Below, piece by piece: positions 37,159-46,607 of a stretch of DNA of 64,000 nt. This stretch comes from Flocculibacter collagenilyticus (GTDB lineage: Bacteria; Pseudomonadota; Gammaproteobacteria; Enterobacterales; Alteromonadaceae). The notes under the pieces were generated by a model. It was not told the origin of the DNA, made no database searches, and saw only the letters and a program-made list of their open reading frames with translations. Within the stretch, counting starts at the first letter, position 1. The number at the start of each line of letters is the position of its first letter. Location: contig NZ_CP059888.1 of NCBI RefSeq assembly GCF_016469335.1, positions 744,001 through 808,000 on the forward strand. Direction: 5' to 3'. Made by a program: the position numbers and the translations under genes.

Positions 37159-39396
37159 TTACATCAAATCAATTGGGTCGATGTCTAAATGCCAACGTAC
37201 TTTTCTGGCACTAGGTAAACTTTCAATAACTGGCAATAAAACAGCAAGTTGCATGGCAAGTGTACGGCGTTCGTTGGCCTGTAATAGGATTTGATAACGA
37301 AACTTGCCAGCTCGTTTTTCTACAGGTGAAGGGATAGGGCCGAGAATTAAAATATCTGTTAATTGCTGTAGATGCGGCATCACTTCTGCAAAAAAGTGAT
37401 TAATAGCGGGTATTGCCATTGCGTTTACACGTATTAAAGCAAGGTGGCTGAATGGTGGTAGCTGAGTTTGCTGCCGTTCGTCTAACCCCAGTTTTGCAAA
37501 ATGATGATAACCGTTGTTTATCAGATCTTGCAATAATGGGTGGCCCGGATAGTGGGTTTGCAATAACACTTTACCCGGATGTTCACCTCGACCAGCACGC
37601 CCCGCTACTTGTGTAATAAGTTGTGCCAGCTTTTCTGGTGCACGAAAGTCGGCACAATATAATGCACTATCAATATCTAATATGGCTACCAATGTAACAT
37701 CGGGAAAGTGGTGGCCTTTTGCCAGCATTTGTGTGCCAACAATAATACGTTTACCTGCTTGGTGAATGTCGTTAAATGCAGCGTCTAGGCTACCTTTGTT
37801 ACGGGTTGAGTCGCGGTCAATACGGGTTATTGGGGTGTCTGGAAATAATTCGGTGAGTACTTCTTCAATTTGTTCTGTGCCTTGTCCAACGGGGACTAGG
37901 TTTGAACTGCCGCAAGCTTCACACTGATGAGGAATAGGGCGCTGTGCGGTACAGTGATGGCAAATCATACGATTGCTTGCTTTATGAAAGGTATAAAATG
38001 CATTGCAACGATGACACTCGGTAAGCCAGCCGCATTCATGGCAGATTATTGCGGGCGCAAAACCTCGGCGATTTAAGAACAGTAGTACTTGCTGATGTTT
38101 TTTAAGCGAACTTTTTATCGCCGTAATCAGTGGCTCACTCAACCCTTGGCGAAGGTGTAGCCCTTTAAGATCTATTGTGTGATAGCTGGGAGGGACACTT
38201 TTACCCGCACGATTAGGCAGTTTAAAGTAATGATAGCGTTCGGCAAGGGCGTTATTGAGCGACTCGAATGACGGCGTTGCAGAGCCTAATAAGGTTGGTA
38301 CATTACACATTTTTCCTAACATAACAGCCATGTCTCTACCATGATAGCGAAAGCCTTCTTGCTGTTTTAGTGAGGCGTCATGCTCTTCGTCCACGATAAC
38401 CATACCAAGCTGCGAAAATGGTAAAAAAATAGCTGAACGCGTGCCAATAAAAATACTAGGGGTTGGTCGTTTTGCTTGTAGCCAAGTAGCCATTCGTTGT
38501 GTGTCATTTAAACCTGAATGCCACACGTTAACGTCAACCTCAAAGCGTTGTGCAAAGCGTGTAACGGTTTGCGGTGTTAAGCCTATTTCAGGTAATAGGA
38601 TGAGTATTTGTTTTCCCTGCGCCAATATTGGCGTAATACTTTGCAAATACACTTCGGTTTTGCCGCTTCCGGTAATGCCATCAATTAATGCTGGGTAAAA
38701 CTGGGTATGTTGACTAATAGCTGTTACAGCAATGGCTTGTTCGGTATTAAGGGTTAACTCGTTGCCTTTTAGTAGCTCATGTTTGGGCGTTACGCTGTTA
38801 TTTGAATCGCTACTAGCGCATTCTGTATTGGAGTGGTTGTTTAGGCCGGATAAATCAATTTCTTCTTGAATAAAGCCTTTTTCTAGCAACGACTTAATTT
38901 GAGCAGTAGACAGCTCGTTATGGTTTTTAATCTGCGCTTTGGTGAAGGTGATATGTTGTTGAAAATGTTGAAGGGCTTGCCACTGCTTTTTGGCACGCTT
39001 TAACTCATCTTCGGTGGTATTGGCTCCCAGCGCAGTGATGCGGTACTGTGCAGAAATATACGCTTGTATTTGTTTATGCTTTTTTAATGCGTTAGGCAGT
39101 GCCGTAAACACAACTTCGCCAATCGGATGTTGAAAGTATTGCGCTGCCCAATTTAATAGTTGCATTTGTTGTGTGTTAAATGTGCTACAGTCTTCTACAC
39201 ACTCTGCTATATATTTTAGCTTAGCTGGTTCAAAACTCGATTCATTAGTTAATTGCCAAATAACACCAACGCGTTGCTGATTACCATAAGGCACTACAAC
39301 GCGTTGACCAATTTTTGCATTGGTGATGTTGTCAGGAATTTGATAGTCAAATAGCCTGCGCAAGGGAAGTGGTAGTGCTACTTTTGCAATTTTCAC
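37159..39396 (-). CDS. priA: Primosomal protein N' (replication restart helicase PriA)
   Basis: 3'-to-5' DNA helicase that reloads the replisome at stalled forks. 745 residues. An N-terminal DNA-binding domain (AKVALPLPLRRLFDYQIP), Walker A GITGSGKTEVYL (about 241-252), the DEEH box in VIVDEEHDAS, and two zinc sites between the helicase lobes (CHECGWLTECHRCNAF and CHHCTAQRPIPHQCEACG). Helicase motifs GTQMLAKGHHFPDV and QVAGRAGRG close the second lobe. Full length. It is divergent from rpmE with one small gene between, a variant of the E. coli priA-rpmE arrangement. Confidence 0.97.
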   Translation of the reverse strand: MKIAKVALPLPLRRLFDYQIPDNITNAKIGQRVVVPYGNQQRVGVIWQLTNESSFEPAKLKYIAECVEDCSTFNTQQMQLLNWAAQYFQHPIGEVVFTALPNALKKHKQIQAYISAQYRITALGANTTEDELKRAKKQWQALQHFQQHITFTKAQIKNHNELSTAQIKSLLEKGFIQEEIDLSGLNNHSNTECASSDSNNSVTPKHELLKGNELTLNTEQAIAVTAISQHTQFYPALIDGITGSGKTEVYLQSITPILAQGKQILILLPEIGLTPQTVTRFAQRFEVDVNVWHSGLNDTQRMATWLQAKRPTPSIFIGTRSAIFLPFSQLGMVIVDEEHDASLKQQEGFRYHGRDMAVMLGKMCNVPTLLGSATPSFESLNNALAERYHYFKLPNRAGKSVPPSYHTIDLKGLHLRQGLSEPLITAIKSSLKKHQQVLLFLNRRGFAPAIICHECGWLTECHRCNAFYTFHKASNRMICHHCTAQRPIPHQCEACGSSNLVPVGQGTEQIEEVLTELFPDTPITRIDRDSTRNKGSLDAAFNDIHQAGKRIIVGTQMLAKGHHFPDVTLVAILDIDSALYCADFRAPEKLAQLITQVAGRAGRGEHPGKVLLQTHYPGHPLLQDLINNGYHHFAKLGLDERQQTQLPPFSHLALIRVNAMAIPAINHFFAEVMPHLQQLTDILILGPIPSPVEKRAGKFRYQILLQANERRTLAMQLAVLLPVIESLPSARKVRWHLDIDPIDLM

Positions 39397-39488
39397 AAAT
39401 AATTAGGTCTGCAACTTGTAATGTGGCAACAAATTTACTAAAAAAAGCTTAGTTACTAAAGAGCTACAGAAAGGTAGGGCAGAAAATA

Positions 39489-39851
39489 GTGATGAAAACA
39501 TCGACATATTTAGCAACTTTTATAGCTGTACTTATAGGTTACTTGTTATTGTATTCTGCATATTCATTAGCAAATGAATCCAGAGAAAGCTTTTCGACAG
39601 AAGGCTATTGTATATTAGAGAGCGAAAAAGTTGATCCTAATTACTTAGATAATTACGTAAAAAAATTAGGTTTTCGTCCTAAACGCTCTGTGTGTAAAAA
39701 AATTATGCGATTAATAGGCAGTTTTCAACCAGATAATTGGCATTATAAATTTAATCGTGCATTTCCAGGCAGCGCGATCAAGTTGTCTGATAATCAAATA
39801 GAAATGATCAAACGTGCGCAGCGTAAACATACTCCTGACGTGGTTAAGTGA
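39489..39851 (+). CDS. Small exported or membrane-anchored protein, unknown function
   Basis: 120 residues, not recognised. It has an N-terminal hydrophobic helix (TYLATFIAVLIGYLLLYSAYSLAN) that could be a signal peptide or an anchor, followed by a charged, basic region of about 90 residues with two cysteines (GYCILES and RSVCKKI) that might form a disulfide. ATG codons at 39492 and 39489 (GTG/ATG cluster 'gtgatgaaaac'); AAGGTAGGG is 14 bases upstream. It lies between divergent priA and rpmE in the direction of rpmE. Confidence 0.6.
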   Translation: MMKTSTYLATFIAVLIGYLLLYSAYSLANESRESFSTEGYCILESEKVDPNYLDNYVKKLGFRPKRSVCKKIMRLIGSFQPDNWHYKFNRAFPGSAIKLSDNQIEMIKRAQRKHTPDVVK

Positions 39852-39903
39852 GAGTCACTAAGTTTCAAATACCACGTAGATGAACATTTGTACAAAAAAT
39901 CGA

Positions 39904-39932
39904 TTGAATCACTTTTTGCTTTGCTTTAGAAT
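39904..39932 (+). promoter_or_regulatory. Sigma-70 promoter of rpmE
   Basis: TTGAAT (39904-39909), a 17-base spacer, TAGAAT (39927-39932). A GC-rich discriminator (ACGCGGCC) follows the -10 box, as in stringently controlled ribosomal promoters. A start near 39940 leaves a leader of about 130 bases before ATG 40070. Confidence 0.7.
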
Positions 39933-40069
39933 ACGCGGCCTTAAATTGTAGTAATTATTTATTTTAACAACGTATGGTGTTTGGTTTTGCTTTGGCAGCC
40001 TAGCTCGAATAGCTGAGTTACTTTCGCAAAGATCATTTAGCGATGCGGCCTAATTAGAGGTTTCCCAAA

Positions 40070-40282
40070 ATGAAAAAAGATATCCATCCTAAGTACGAAG
40101 AAATTAACGCATCTTGTTCATGTGGTAACAAGTTCACAACGCGTTCTACGCTTTGTAAAGACATTCACTTAGACGTATGTTCTGCATGTCACCCGTTCTA
40201 CACAGGTCAGCAAAAGATTGTTGATACTGGTGGTCGTGTCGATCGCTTCAACAAGCGTTTCAGCGTGTTGGGTAAAAAATAA
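40070..40282 (+). CDS. rpmE: 50S ribosomal protein L31 (zinc form)
   Basis: 70 residues. [20 protein letters not shown] and the zinc cysteines Cys16, Cys18, Cys37 and Cys40 show the C+ type of L31; the C-terminus [11 protein letters not shown] is typical. AGAGG is located about 10 bases before the ATG. The long leader before it could be the site of L31 autoregulation, known for E. coli rpmE. A strong terminator follows. Sits next to priA, as in E. coli. Confidence 0.97.
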   Translation: MKKDIHPKYEEINASCSCGNKFTTRSTLCKDIHLDVCSACHPFYTGQQKIVDTGGRVDRFNKRFSVLGKK

Positions 40283-40918
40283 GCATTACGTTTATTTGAA
40301 GAAAAAGCACCTTTATGGTGCTTTTTTTGTGCCTGAAATTTGAATGAGTCAATTATTAGGCTCTCTGTTCTTTATATGAATTACATATGCATTACTGCTT
40401 TTCTGCATCGGCAAGCTATTTGTTACGCTGAGCACTGTGCTGTTAGTAGGAGCTCGTCTCAACATCGCACCCTCCCTCATTCCAACATCCCAACATTTCA
40501 CAACTCTTCCCATTACCATAAACTATATTGTTAATAAGGATTATGAATTGTTAATTTAGACTGCTATGCGGATAATGGTTTTACCGTTTTCATTATCAGC
40601 TTAGCTAATAAAAAGCTTAAGTTGCTGACTAAACTGGTATGAACAGTATTGATTTGTAGCCGATCTTCTTTTTTCTTGCAGCCGTTGCGCGTTACAATTC
40701 GTTTTGTTGCAGTTTATAACTCAAATCAGCTTAAAAGTCGGTGATTTTAATCAGTTTTGCGGCGTTTATTATTCTATAAAAGCCTTAATATTGTTATTAA
40801 AATCATTAATTTTGTAGCTAAATGTCATCAATGTTTAATTATCTTCCAATTGCGTTGATGTTTGAGTGTTAAGTTGTATGCAAATTTTTATCACATCAAT
40901 GTTAGGACCTGAAAGCCA
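40283..40918. other. Intergenic region between rpmE and the malic enzyme gene
   Basis: About 635 bp. It contains the rpmE terminator at 40303-40328 and must hold the promoter of the malic enzyme. A 64-codon plus frame at 40340 is probably chance: no ribosome binding site and unusual composition. Around 40460-40510 there is a C-rich stretch with repeated CCAACAT. No RNA gene was recognised. Confidence 0.6.
40303..40328 (+). terminator. Intrinsic terminator of rpmE
   Basis: AAAAGCACC (40303-40311) pairs with GGTGCTTTT (40317-40325) around a 5-base loop, followed by more Ts. It is 20 bp past the stop of rpmE. Confidence 0.92.
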
Positions 40919-42163
40919 ATGTCAGATTTCAAAGAACAAGCATTAAAATATCACGCAGAGCCTGTACCAGGAAAAATTAGTATTGAATTAACGAAGCCGG
41001 CTGAAACGGTAACAGATTTAGCGTTAGCGTATAGTCCTGGCGTTGCTGAACCTGTACGTGAAATTGCTGAAGATCCTGACAACGCCTATAAGTACACTGC
41101 CAAAGGTAACCTAGTGGCTGTGATTTCTAATGGTACGGCAATTTTAGGGTTAGGGAATTTGGGGCCGTTAGCTTCTAAACCTGTAATGGAAGGCAAGGCC
41201 TTGTTATTTAAACGGTTCGCAGGTTTAGACTCTATCGATATTGAAGTGCGACACCGCACAACAGAAGACTTTATCAACACAGTGGCAAATATTGCTGATA
41301 CCTTCGGTGGAATTAACTTAGAAGATATTAGAGCGCCTGAATGCTTTGAAATAGAAAAAGAATTGATCAAACGTTGCCGCGTGCCGGTTTTCCATGATGA
41401 TCAGCACGGTACAGCAATTGTTACTGCGGCTGGGTTACTTAATGCGTTAGAGATTAAGAACAAGAAATTACACGATGTGACGATTGTTTGTATGGGGGCT
41501 GGCGCAGCGGCGATTGCATGTATGGAACTACTTATTACTTGTGGTGCACAACGTGAGCGTATTTATATGCTAGATCGTAAGGGTGTGATCCATACTCGCA
41601 GAGATGATTTAAATGAATACAAAATGCTTTTTGCTAATAATACAGACAAGCGAACATTAGAAGATGTATTAGAAGGAGCAGATGTGTTTGTTGGTGTTTC
41701 AGGCCCTGACGTATTACCGCCAGAGTCGTTAGCGTTGATGGCGAAAGATCCGGTGGTGTTTGCTTGTTCGAATCCAGATCCTGAAATTAAGCCAGAATTA
41801 GCACACGAAGCACGTAATGACTTGATTATGGCCACAGGGCGCTCTGACTATCCTAACCAAGTGAATAACGTATTATGTTTCCCGTTCATTTTCCGCGGCG
41901 CACTTGATGTAAGAGCTACGAGCATTAATGACGAAATGAAGGTTGCTGCGGTGCATGCGATTCGTGAATTAGCAAAAGAGCCTGTACCTGAAGAGGTATT
42001 AAAAGCCAGCCAAACTGATAGTTTAGAATTTGGTACTGATTATATTATTCCAAAACCGATGGACCCGCGTTTATTAAAACGAGTGGCGAAAGCGGTTGCA
42101 GTGGCGGCGGTTGAGTCGGGAGTGGCAGGAATAGATCTACCGAACAATTATATGGAGCAATAG
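40919..42163 (+). CDS. Malate dehydrogenase (oxaloacetate-decarboxylating), malic enzyme
   Basis: Converts malate to pyruvate and CO2 with reduction of NAD(P). 414 residues: the malic domains only, without the C-terminal phosphotransacetylase-like part of MaeB (about 760 residues). LAYSPGVAEPV, the metal/substrate loop VFHDDQHGTAIV and the nucleotide-binding segment VCMGAGAAAIACMELL are all present. Cofactor preference cannot be decided with confidence. ATG 40919, with AGGACC about 12 bases upstream. Stands alone. Confidence 0.92.
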   Translation: MSDFKEQALKYHAEPVPGKISIELTKPAETVTDLALAYSPGVAEPVREIAEDPDNAYKYTAKGNLVAVISNGTAILGLGNLGPLASKPVMEGKALLFKRFAGLDSIDIEVRHRTTEDFINTVANIADTFGGINLEDIRAPECFEIEKELIKRCRVPVFHDDQHGTAIVTAAGLLNALEIKNKKLHDVTIVCMGAGAAAIACMELLITCGAQRERIYMLDRKGVIHTRRDDLNEYKMLFANNTDKRTLEDVLEGADVFVGVSGPDVLPPESLALMAKDPVVFACSNPDPEIKPELAHEARNDLIMATGRSDYPNQVNNVLCFPFIFRGALDVRATSINDEMKVAAVHAIRELAKEPVPEEVLKASQTDSLEFGTDYIIPKPMDPRLLKRVAKAVAVAAVESGVAGIDLPNNYMEQ

Positions 42164-42175
42164 GGTAGATAAATT

Positions 42176-42223
42176 GTCATCATGGCAAAGCTTAACACAT
42201 GAATAATGCGAAGCCATGATGAC
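42176..42223. terminator. Inverted repeat after the malic enzyme gene
   Basis: GTCATCATGGC (42176-42186) is perfectly complementary to GCCATGATGAC (42213-42223) around 26 bases. It begins 13 bp after the malic enzyme stop. Without a U-run it is a doubtful terminator and might equally be an RNA-stabilising stem. Confidence 0.4.
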
Positions 42224-42262
42224 GATGCGGTAGTATAAAAATATAATTTAGGCTACATGAGT

Positions 42263-42296
42263 CTTACTCTAGTATAAGACTTATTCTAGTATAAGA
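42263..42296. repeat. 17-bp tandem repeat, two copies
   Basis: CTTACTCTAGTATAAGA (42263-42279) is directly followed by CTTATTCTAGTATAAGA (42280-42296), one base different. Each unit is itself partly palindromic (TCTTA...TAAGA), so it may bind a protein or be a replication slip. Confidence 0.7.
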
Positions 42297-42584
42297 TTTA
42301 GTAGGATGTAGCCCCTACATCTTACAAAAAACAACGCATAGCAAGTGTTAGCCTTACATAACTTTGTTATTTCTTCGTCAGCGCAATACCGTAAAACTCA
42401 GACCGTAAATTTAAGCTACTTAACACACTAACAACCAAGCAAATTAACAACAAGCGCATACATCATCGTACAAATGAAAACTGATTAAACAAATAATACT
42501 TTTCATGCACTACAGGCTAACAGTGCCATACACTTATATATCTGCCGTGATTGAAAATTCTTTAGGGTGAATTACGGAAATATA

Positions 42585-44063
42585 TTACGAGTTCACTAGC
42601 TTTAATTTACGGCAAATAACATCCACACACTTTTTTTCCATACTATTATTCGGCTTGCCATTTAATAGCCACATGCCCAGCAATACACTGATATACACTA
42701 AGCCGCCAATCGCAACTAAAATAGGCATCACAATTAATGGGTGATAATCAGAAAGTGGTAATTGTGCTTCAAGTGTAGCAAGTACAATAAACATTAAAAG
42801 CCCTGCTAGAAAAGGAGACAGTTTAACTTTCATAATTTGCCAAAATGGTAATTGTAATTGCTTTGACACTGCAGCAATACTACATGGATACATAAACAAA
42901 CTAACCGCTAAAATGCTATAGGCAGCACCTTCAATACCATAATGTTCGACGGAATAAATTAATGCAGGCACTAAAATCGCTAATCTCACCATAAAGAGAT
43001 AGGTAGTAATTTTGGGTTTGCCTAATGCGGTGTAAACATAGGCATTATTGGTTGTCAGTGAGTTAGGTAAACTGGCAAGTGCGATAATTTCAACGATGAT
43101 AATGGCAGGCGTCCATTTGTCGCCTAGCAAAACAGGCACGGCAAAATTAGCTAAACAAAATAAGCCAATACTAATTGGGAATGCCAAAATTGAAATGCTG
43201 GAAAGTACATCTAAGTACAGCTGTTGAAGGGCATTAACATCACCACCTGTTTTAGCATACCCCGGGTAAGTGGCACGATTAACAGGCGCAATCAGTTCAG
43301 TCGTGGGTAAATTGGCTAGCTCGTTACCAATATTAAAATAGCCAAGTGCGGACGGCCCTTGCACTTTACCAATAAGAAAATCCTGAAATTTGTTATTTAT
43401 AAATAACAACACATTACTTAATAGTAGCCACTTAGAAAAACCAACGGTTTGACGCCAAGAATGAAGTGAGAAGTGCGGCCTGAATTTACTCATATAATAT
43501 GACAGCAATACACTAATAACCGTTTTGGCGAACATACCTATAATCAGTGCCCAGTAACTTTGTAGCCAAAATGCACATGCGATGGTGATGGCGGTGCTAA
43601 GTAACTTAGGCGCAATTGTAAAGTTAAACTCTTTTTTAAAATCTAGTTGCTTGCGAAAATCCACAACACCAATATTGCGAATATTGTTAATAAAAAACAT
43701 AATTGCGAGCACCTGGAAGACGGCGGTTAAGCGTAGATCTTCAGCAAAGGTTGCAAGCTGTTCTGCGCCAAAAAATATACCTAACGCGCCTAAAAGTCCG
43801 AAGCAGGCTTGCATGGTCCATGCAGTGTCATAATCTTTTTTATCGGCATCTTGATTATGGATAAGCACCATATCAAAACCAAAAGAATTGATAAGATTAA
43901 CGAGAGCGTAAAATGCCATCGCAATGGCAATTAATCCAAAATCAGCCGGTAATAAAATACGAGCAATGATCATGGTATTAATCAGGCCTAAGAACTTGAT
44001 ACTAAACCTTAAGCCAACCATCCATATTGAGCCTCTGGCGACTTGTGAGCCTACGTTTGGCAT
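42585..44063 (-). CDS. Polysaccharide flippase (Wzx/WzxC-like, MOP superfamily)
   Basis: 492 residues with about 12-14 hydrophobic helices across the whole length. The opening ARGSIWMVGLRFSIKFLGLINTMIIARILLPADFGLIAIAMAF (given in part) is the classic polysaccharide-synthesis/WzxC pattern. It moves undecaprenyl-linked repeat units across the inner membrane. It is the last gene of the minus-strand XrtA locus and starts 3 bp after the ligase/polymerase, so coupling is likely. Export role is inferred from the family and the locus. Confidence 0.88.
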   Translation of the reverse strand: MPNVGSQVARGSIWMVGLRFSIKFLGLINTMIIARILLPADFGLIAIAMAFYALVNLINSFGFDMVLIHNQDADKKDYDTAWTMQACFGLLGALGIFFGAEQLATFAEDLRLTAVFQVLAIMFFINNIRNIGVVDFRKQLDFKKEFNFTIAPKLLSTAITIACAFWLQSYWALIIGMFAKTVISVLLSYYMSKFRPHFSLHSWRQTVGFSKWLLLSNVLLFINNKFQDFLIGKVQGPSALGYFNIGNELANLPTTELIAPVNRATYPGYAKTGGDVNALQQLYLDVLSSISILAFPISIGLFCLANFAVPVLLGDKWTPAIIIVEIIALASLPNSLTTNNAYVYTALGKPKITTYLFMVRLAILVPALIYSVEHYGIEGAAYSILAVSLFMYPCSIAAVSKQLQLPFWQIMKVKLSPFLAGLLMFIVLATLEAQLPLSDYHPLIVMPILVAIGGLVYISVLLGMWLLNGKPNNSMEKKCVDVICRKLKLVNS

Positions 44064-44066
44064 ACT

Positions 44067-45401
44067 TTATCTTCTCTTAATTAAATGGGTAGTATCCAAG
44101 GTAGGCTTAGGCTCTTGAGCGTTTTCTACATCTTGACCGCTGGATGAAGGTGGTCCTTTTTCCAGCTCTTTATTTATATAATGATTGGTAAGAATTGCTA
44201 ACGCCATAATATGGTATGGCCAATCCCAATAAGCTAGCCCTAAAAAGGCGCCGCCAGACATATAGGCGATCAAACTTACCTGAAGCATTTTGCATAAATT
44301 TCCGCACCATGCGTGCTCTTCATAAACTTGGGATAGTTTGATGGTTTTATTACAGAGCAACCATGTCATTAATAGGCATGTTAGGAAGAGAAACAGGCCT
44401 ATAAACCCTTGTTCGCCGAGTACTTCAAAGTAAATACTGTGCGCATCATGTATTTTGTCAGGAACGGGTGCGTAAAGCGCAAAAGTAATTGGTCCCCAGT
44501 GGTTAAATCCGCCAGACGTAATATGTGCTTTTGAAATGTTAAATGCTAACGTCCAAGCATTAATTCGTCCCATTGCAGAAGCATCTTCTTCATACGTTTG
44601 AATCGTATTCATGCGGTTAAACCAATGTTCTGGAATGAACGGAACCGCTGCTAACACTAAAACAAAGCCAAGCATCGCAAGTGCCAGTTTATGTTTGCTT
44701 TTATACCAGAGGAATATTGATGTAACACCCATTGCCAAAAATGCACCGCGGGAATAACTACTAACCACCGAAATTAAGCAGAGTACCATTGCCAGTAAGA
44801 ATGCTCGTTTTAACCATTTATTTTCCACTTGTCCGCGCAGGTAATATAACAAGGGGAATGCGGAAAGTAGCGCTAACGCTAACTCATTATTTCCCTCGAT
44901 GAATGAGTCTGGTGGCCCCCACACACGAAATTGACCGCCAGTGGCTAATGCAAAAAGGCCACCTTTAATGCCGTAGAAGGCGATAGAAAGTGACATTACC
45001 CAAACAAGTAAATTAATGCGCTCTTTCTTTTGCAATAAAAGTAGCGCCATAAAGGTCGCCAGAAGGATTTTCGTAAAGCGAATGTACTCACGTTGAGCAG
45101 ATTCAGGGTTGAATGCAAAAATGGTACAAATACCGCACCAGAGCCAAAAAACAAATAAGACAGGGATGATTTTTTGAGGGGGGAGTTTAAACTTTTCTTT
45201 GGAAATAGCATAACCAACAACGGTTACCAAGAATGCCCAAAATGCGACGGGCGCACTGTAAATAATCCCCCAAGGCACTAAACGATGAGGGTTCATGTAA
45301 CCAACCCATACCATTAGCATTAAACCAATATGCGGGTGCTTAAATCCCTTTGCTGAGAAATAAGCAATAATCCCAAAGATAAATAAACTACGAAGATCCA
45401 T
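44067..45401 (-). CDS. Putative O-glycosylation ligase / polymerase, exosortase A-associated
   Basis: 444 residues and 10 or more membrane helices. A large periplasmic loop near the C-terminal half contains HDAHSIYFEVLGEQGFIGL, the O-antigen ligase/Wzy signature. The N-terminal MDLRSLFIFGIIAYFSAKGFKHPHIGLMLMVWVGYMNPHRL (in part) fits the XrtA-linked ligase family (TIGR03097). It likely polymerises or transfers the repeat unit in the periplasm. Last 40 residues are hydrophilic (GPPSSSGQDVENAQEP). It is 48 bp after the glycosyltransferase upstream. Confidence 0.85.
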   Translation of the reverse strand: MDLRSLFIFGIIAYFSAKGFKHPHIGLMLMVWVGYMNPHRLVPWGIIYSAPVAFWAFLVTVVGYAISKEKFKLPPQKIIPVLFVFWLWCGICTIFAFNPESAQREYIRFTKILLATFMALLLLQKKERINLLVWVMSLSIAFYGIKGGLFALATGGQFRVWGPPDSFIEGNNELALALLSAFPLLYYLRGQVENKWLKRAFLLAMVLCLISVVSSYSRGAFLAMGVTSIFLWYKSKHKLALAMLGFVLVLAAVPFIPEHWFNRMNTIQTYEEDASAMGRINAWTLAFNISKAHITSGGFNHWGPITFALYAPVPDKIHDAHSIYFEVLGEQGFIGLFLFLTCLLMTWLLCNKTIKLSQVYEEHAWCGNLCKMLQVSLIAYMSGGAFLGLAYWDWPYHIMALAILTNHYINKELEKGPPSSSGQDVENAQEPKPTLDTTHLIKRR

Positions 45402-45449
45402 AATCTCTTATTTACTACTATTTATTTTGCGAAAAGCATCATACATAAT

Positions 45450-46607
45450 TTAACTTGCACGCTGTTCAATGGTGCCAGTACATAACTGCTTTGCATGGTT
45501 TACTATTTTTAAAGCGTTTTTATCCCAAAGTAAGCCTTTCTCATCAATAGTTTGATTAGCTTCATAGGATAAACGCTGCATTAAATCGGGCTGTGCAATA
45601 AATTCGCTAATTTTTTCTGCACATGCTTCGGTATTTTCTGGTTCAAACAATAATGCATTTGTGTTGTGCTCAAGCAGCTCTTTAATATTTTCTTGCGCTG
45701 GCGCAACAATAGCTAACCCTGTTCCTAAATATTCAATCATTTTTAGTGGCGATGCATACGGCACCACTGAAGGTTGGATAGCAATATCAATTTTTTGTAG
45801 CTGTGCTGGCATTTCTTCCCGAGACACTAAACCTGTGATCTCAACACGTTCGGCAACTCCAAGTGTTTTTGCGAGTTCGCGGATGCCCGGGATAGCAGGG
45901 CCGTCACCCACAATTAATAGCTTTAAATTTTTGTCAGGCTCATTGGCGATTAGGTTCACCATGTTTTCCAATTTATGCCATTCACGAACAAACCCGACAA
46001 AACCAATTGTAATTTGATCTCCAGGTTCCTTCACTTTTGCTACTTTAGGCTTAAAGTAATCACGATTAATCCCGTTGTGTATTACCTCAATACGGCTAGG
46101 CAATACGCCATAAGACTTAACGATGTCAGCCAACACTTGTGTAACAGGAAGTACTTTATCGGCTTGTCGCCATACATAGCGTTGAGACCAGCGCGCTAAT
46201 GCAGGTAATGCAATGCTATTAAATTTATTTCGCTCTTCAAGCAGTGGCGCATTTACTTCTAAAATTAATGGGATGCGGAATAGCTTTTTCGCCCAGATAC
46301 CAGCAGGTGTATAAAGGTTATAACGTTCATAAATGAAGTCTGGCTTGTGCTTTAAGATTGCTTTACTTAACTTAAAGAATGCGATGAAACTATAAAATAG
46401 CTCAAGAATTTCATATAACGCAGTCGGTAGCTTAGCTTTAAGTTTTGAAACCCAGCCGCCGTCACCTCCAAAAGATTGGTTTTCAGCAACACTTGGAGCG
46501 ACAACGATTACTTCTTCACCATTTTTTCTTAGTGAGCGAATGATCTCTTCGATGTGTACGTATTGACCATCTTTAGAGGCAATACGGTGATGATAAAGAA
46601 TTTTCAT
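45450..46607 (-). CDS. Glycosyltransferase family 4 of the EPS locus
   Basis: 385 residues, GT-B fold. The N-terminal half has the receptor-binding motif ILYHHRIASKDGQYVHIEEI, and the C-terminal donor half has LLIVGDGPAIPGIRELA, VSREEMPAQLQKIDIAIQPSVVPYASPLKMIEYLGTG (given in part), with the E-x7-E type retaining site. Adds a sugar to the lipid-linked repeat; sugar unknown. ATG 46607 overlaps the sulfotransferase stop (ATGA, 4 bp), so these two are tightly coupled. Confidence 0.88.
   Translation of the reverse strand: MKILYHHRIASKDGQYVHIEEIIRSLRKNGEEVIVVAPSVAENQSFGGDGGWVSKLKAKLPTALYEILELFYSFIAFFKLSKAILKHKPDFIYERYNLYTPAGIWAKKLFRIPLILEVNAPLLEERNKFNSIALPALARWSQRYVWRQADKVLPVTQVLADIVKSYGVLPSRIEVIHNGINRDYFKPKVAKVKEPGDQITIGFVGFVREWHKLENMVNLIANEPDKNLKLLIVGDGPAIPGIRELAKTLGVAERVEITGLVSREEMPAQLQKIDIAIQPSVVPYASPLKMIEYLGTGLAIVAPAQENIKELLEHNTNALLFEPENTEACAEKISEFIAQPDLMQRLSYEANQTIDEKGLLWDKNALKIVNHAKQLCTGTIEQRAS

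Larger units (their letters stand above)
42164..42584. other. Intergenic region between convergent malic enzyme and EPS genes
   Basis: About 420 bp without a gene. It holds an 11-bp perfect inverted repeat at 42176-42223 and a 17-bp tandem repeat at 42263-42296. No terminator with a U-run is visible in front of the flippase gene's 3' end. Confidence 0.6.

Noticed and set aside
40340-40534. A 64-codon open frame downstream of rpmE
   Set aside because: No ribosome binding site, odd His/Ser-rich composition, and it starts right after the rpmE terminator. Probably chance.
42164-42584. CRISPR array or attachment site at the tandem repeats
   Set aside because: Only two contiguous 17-bp units without spacers and no cas or integrase genes nearby.
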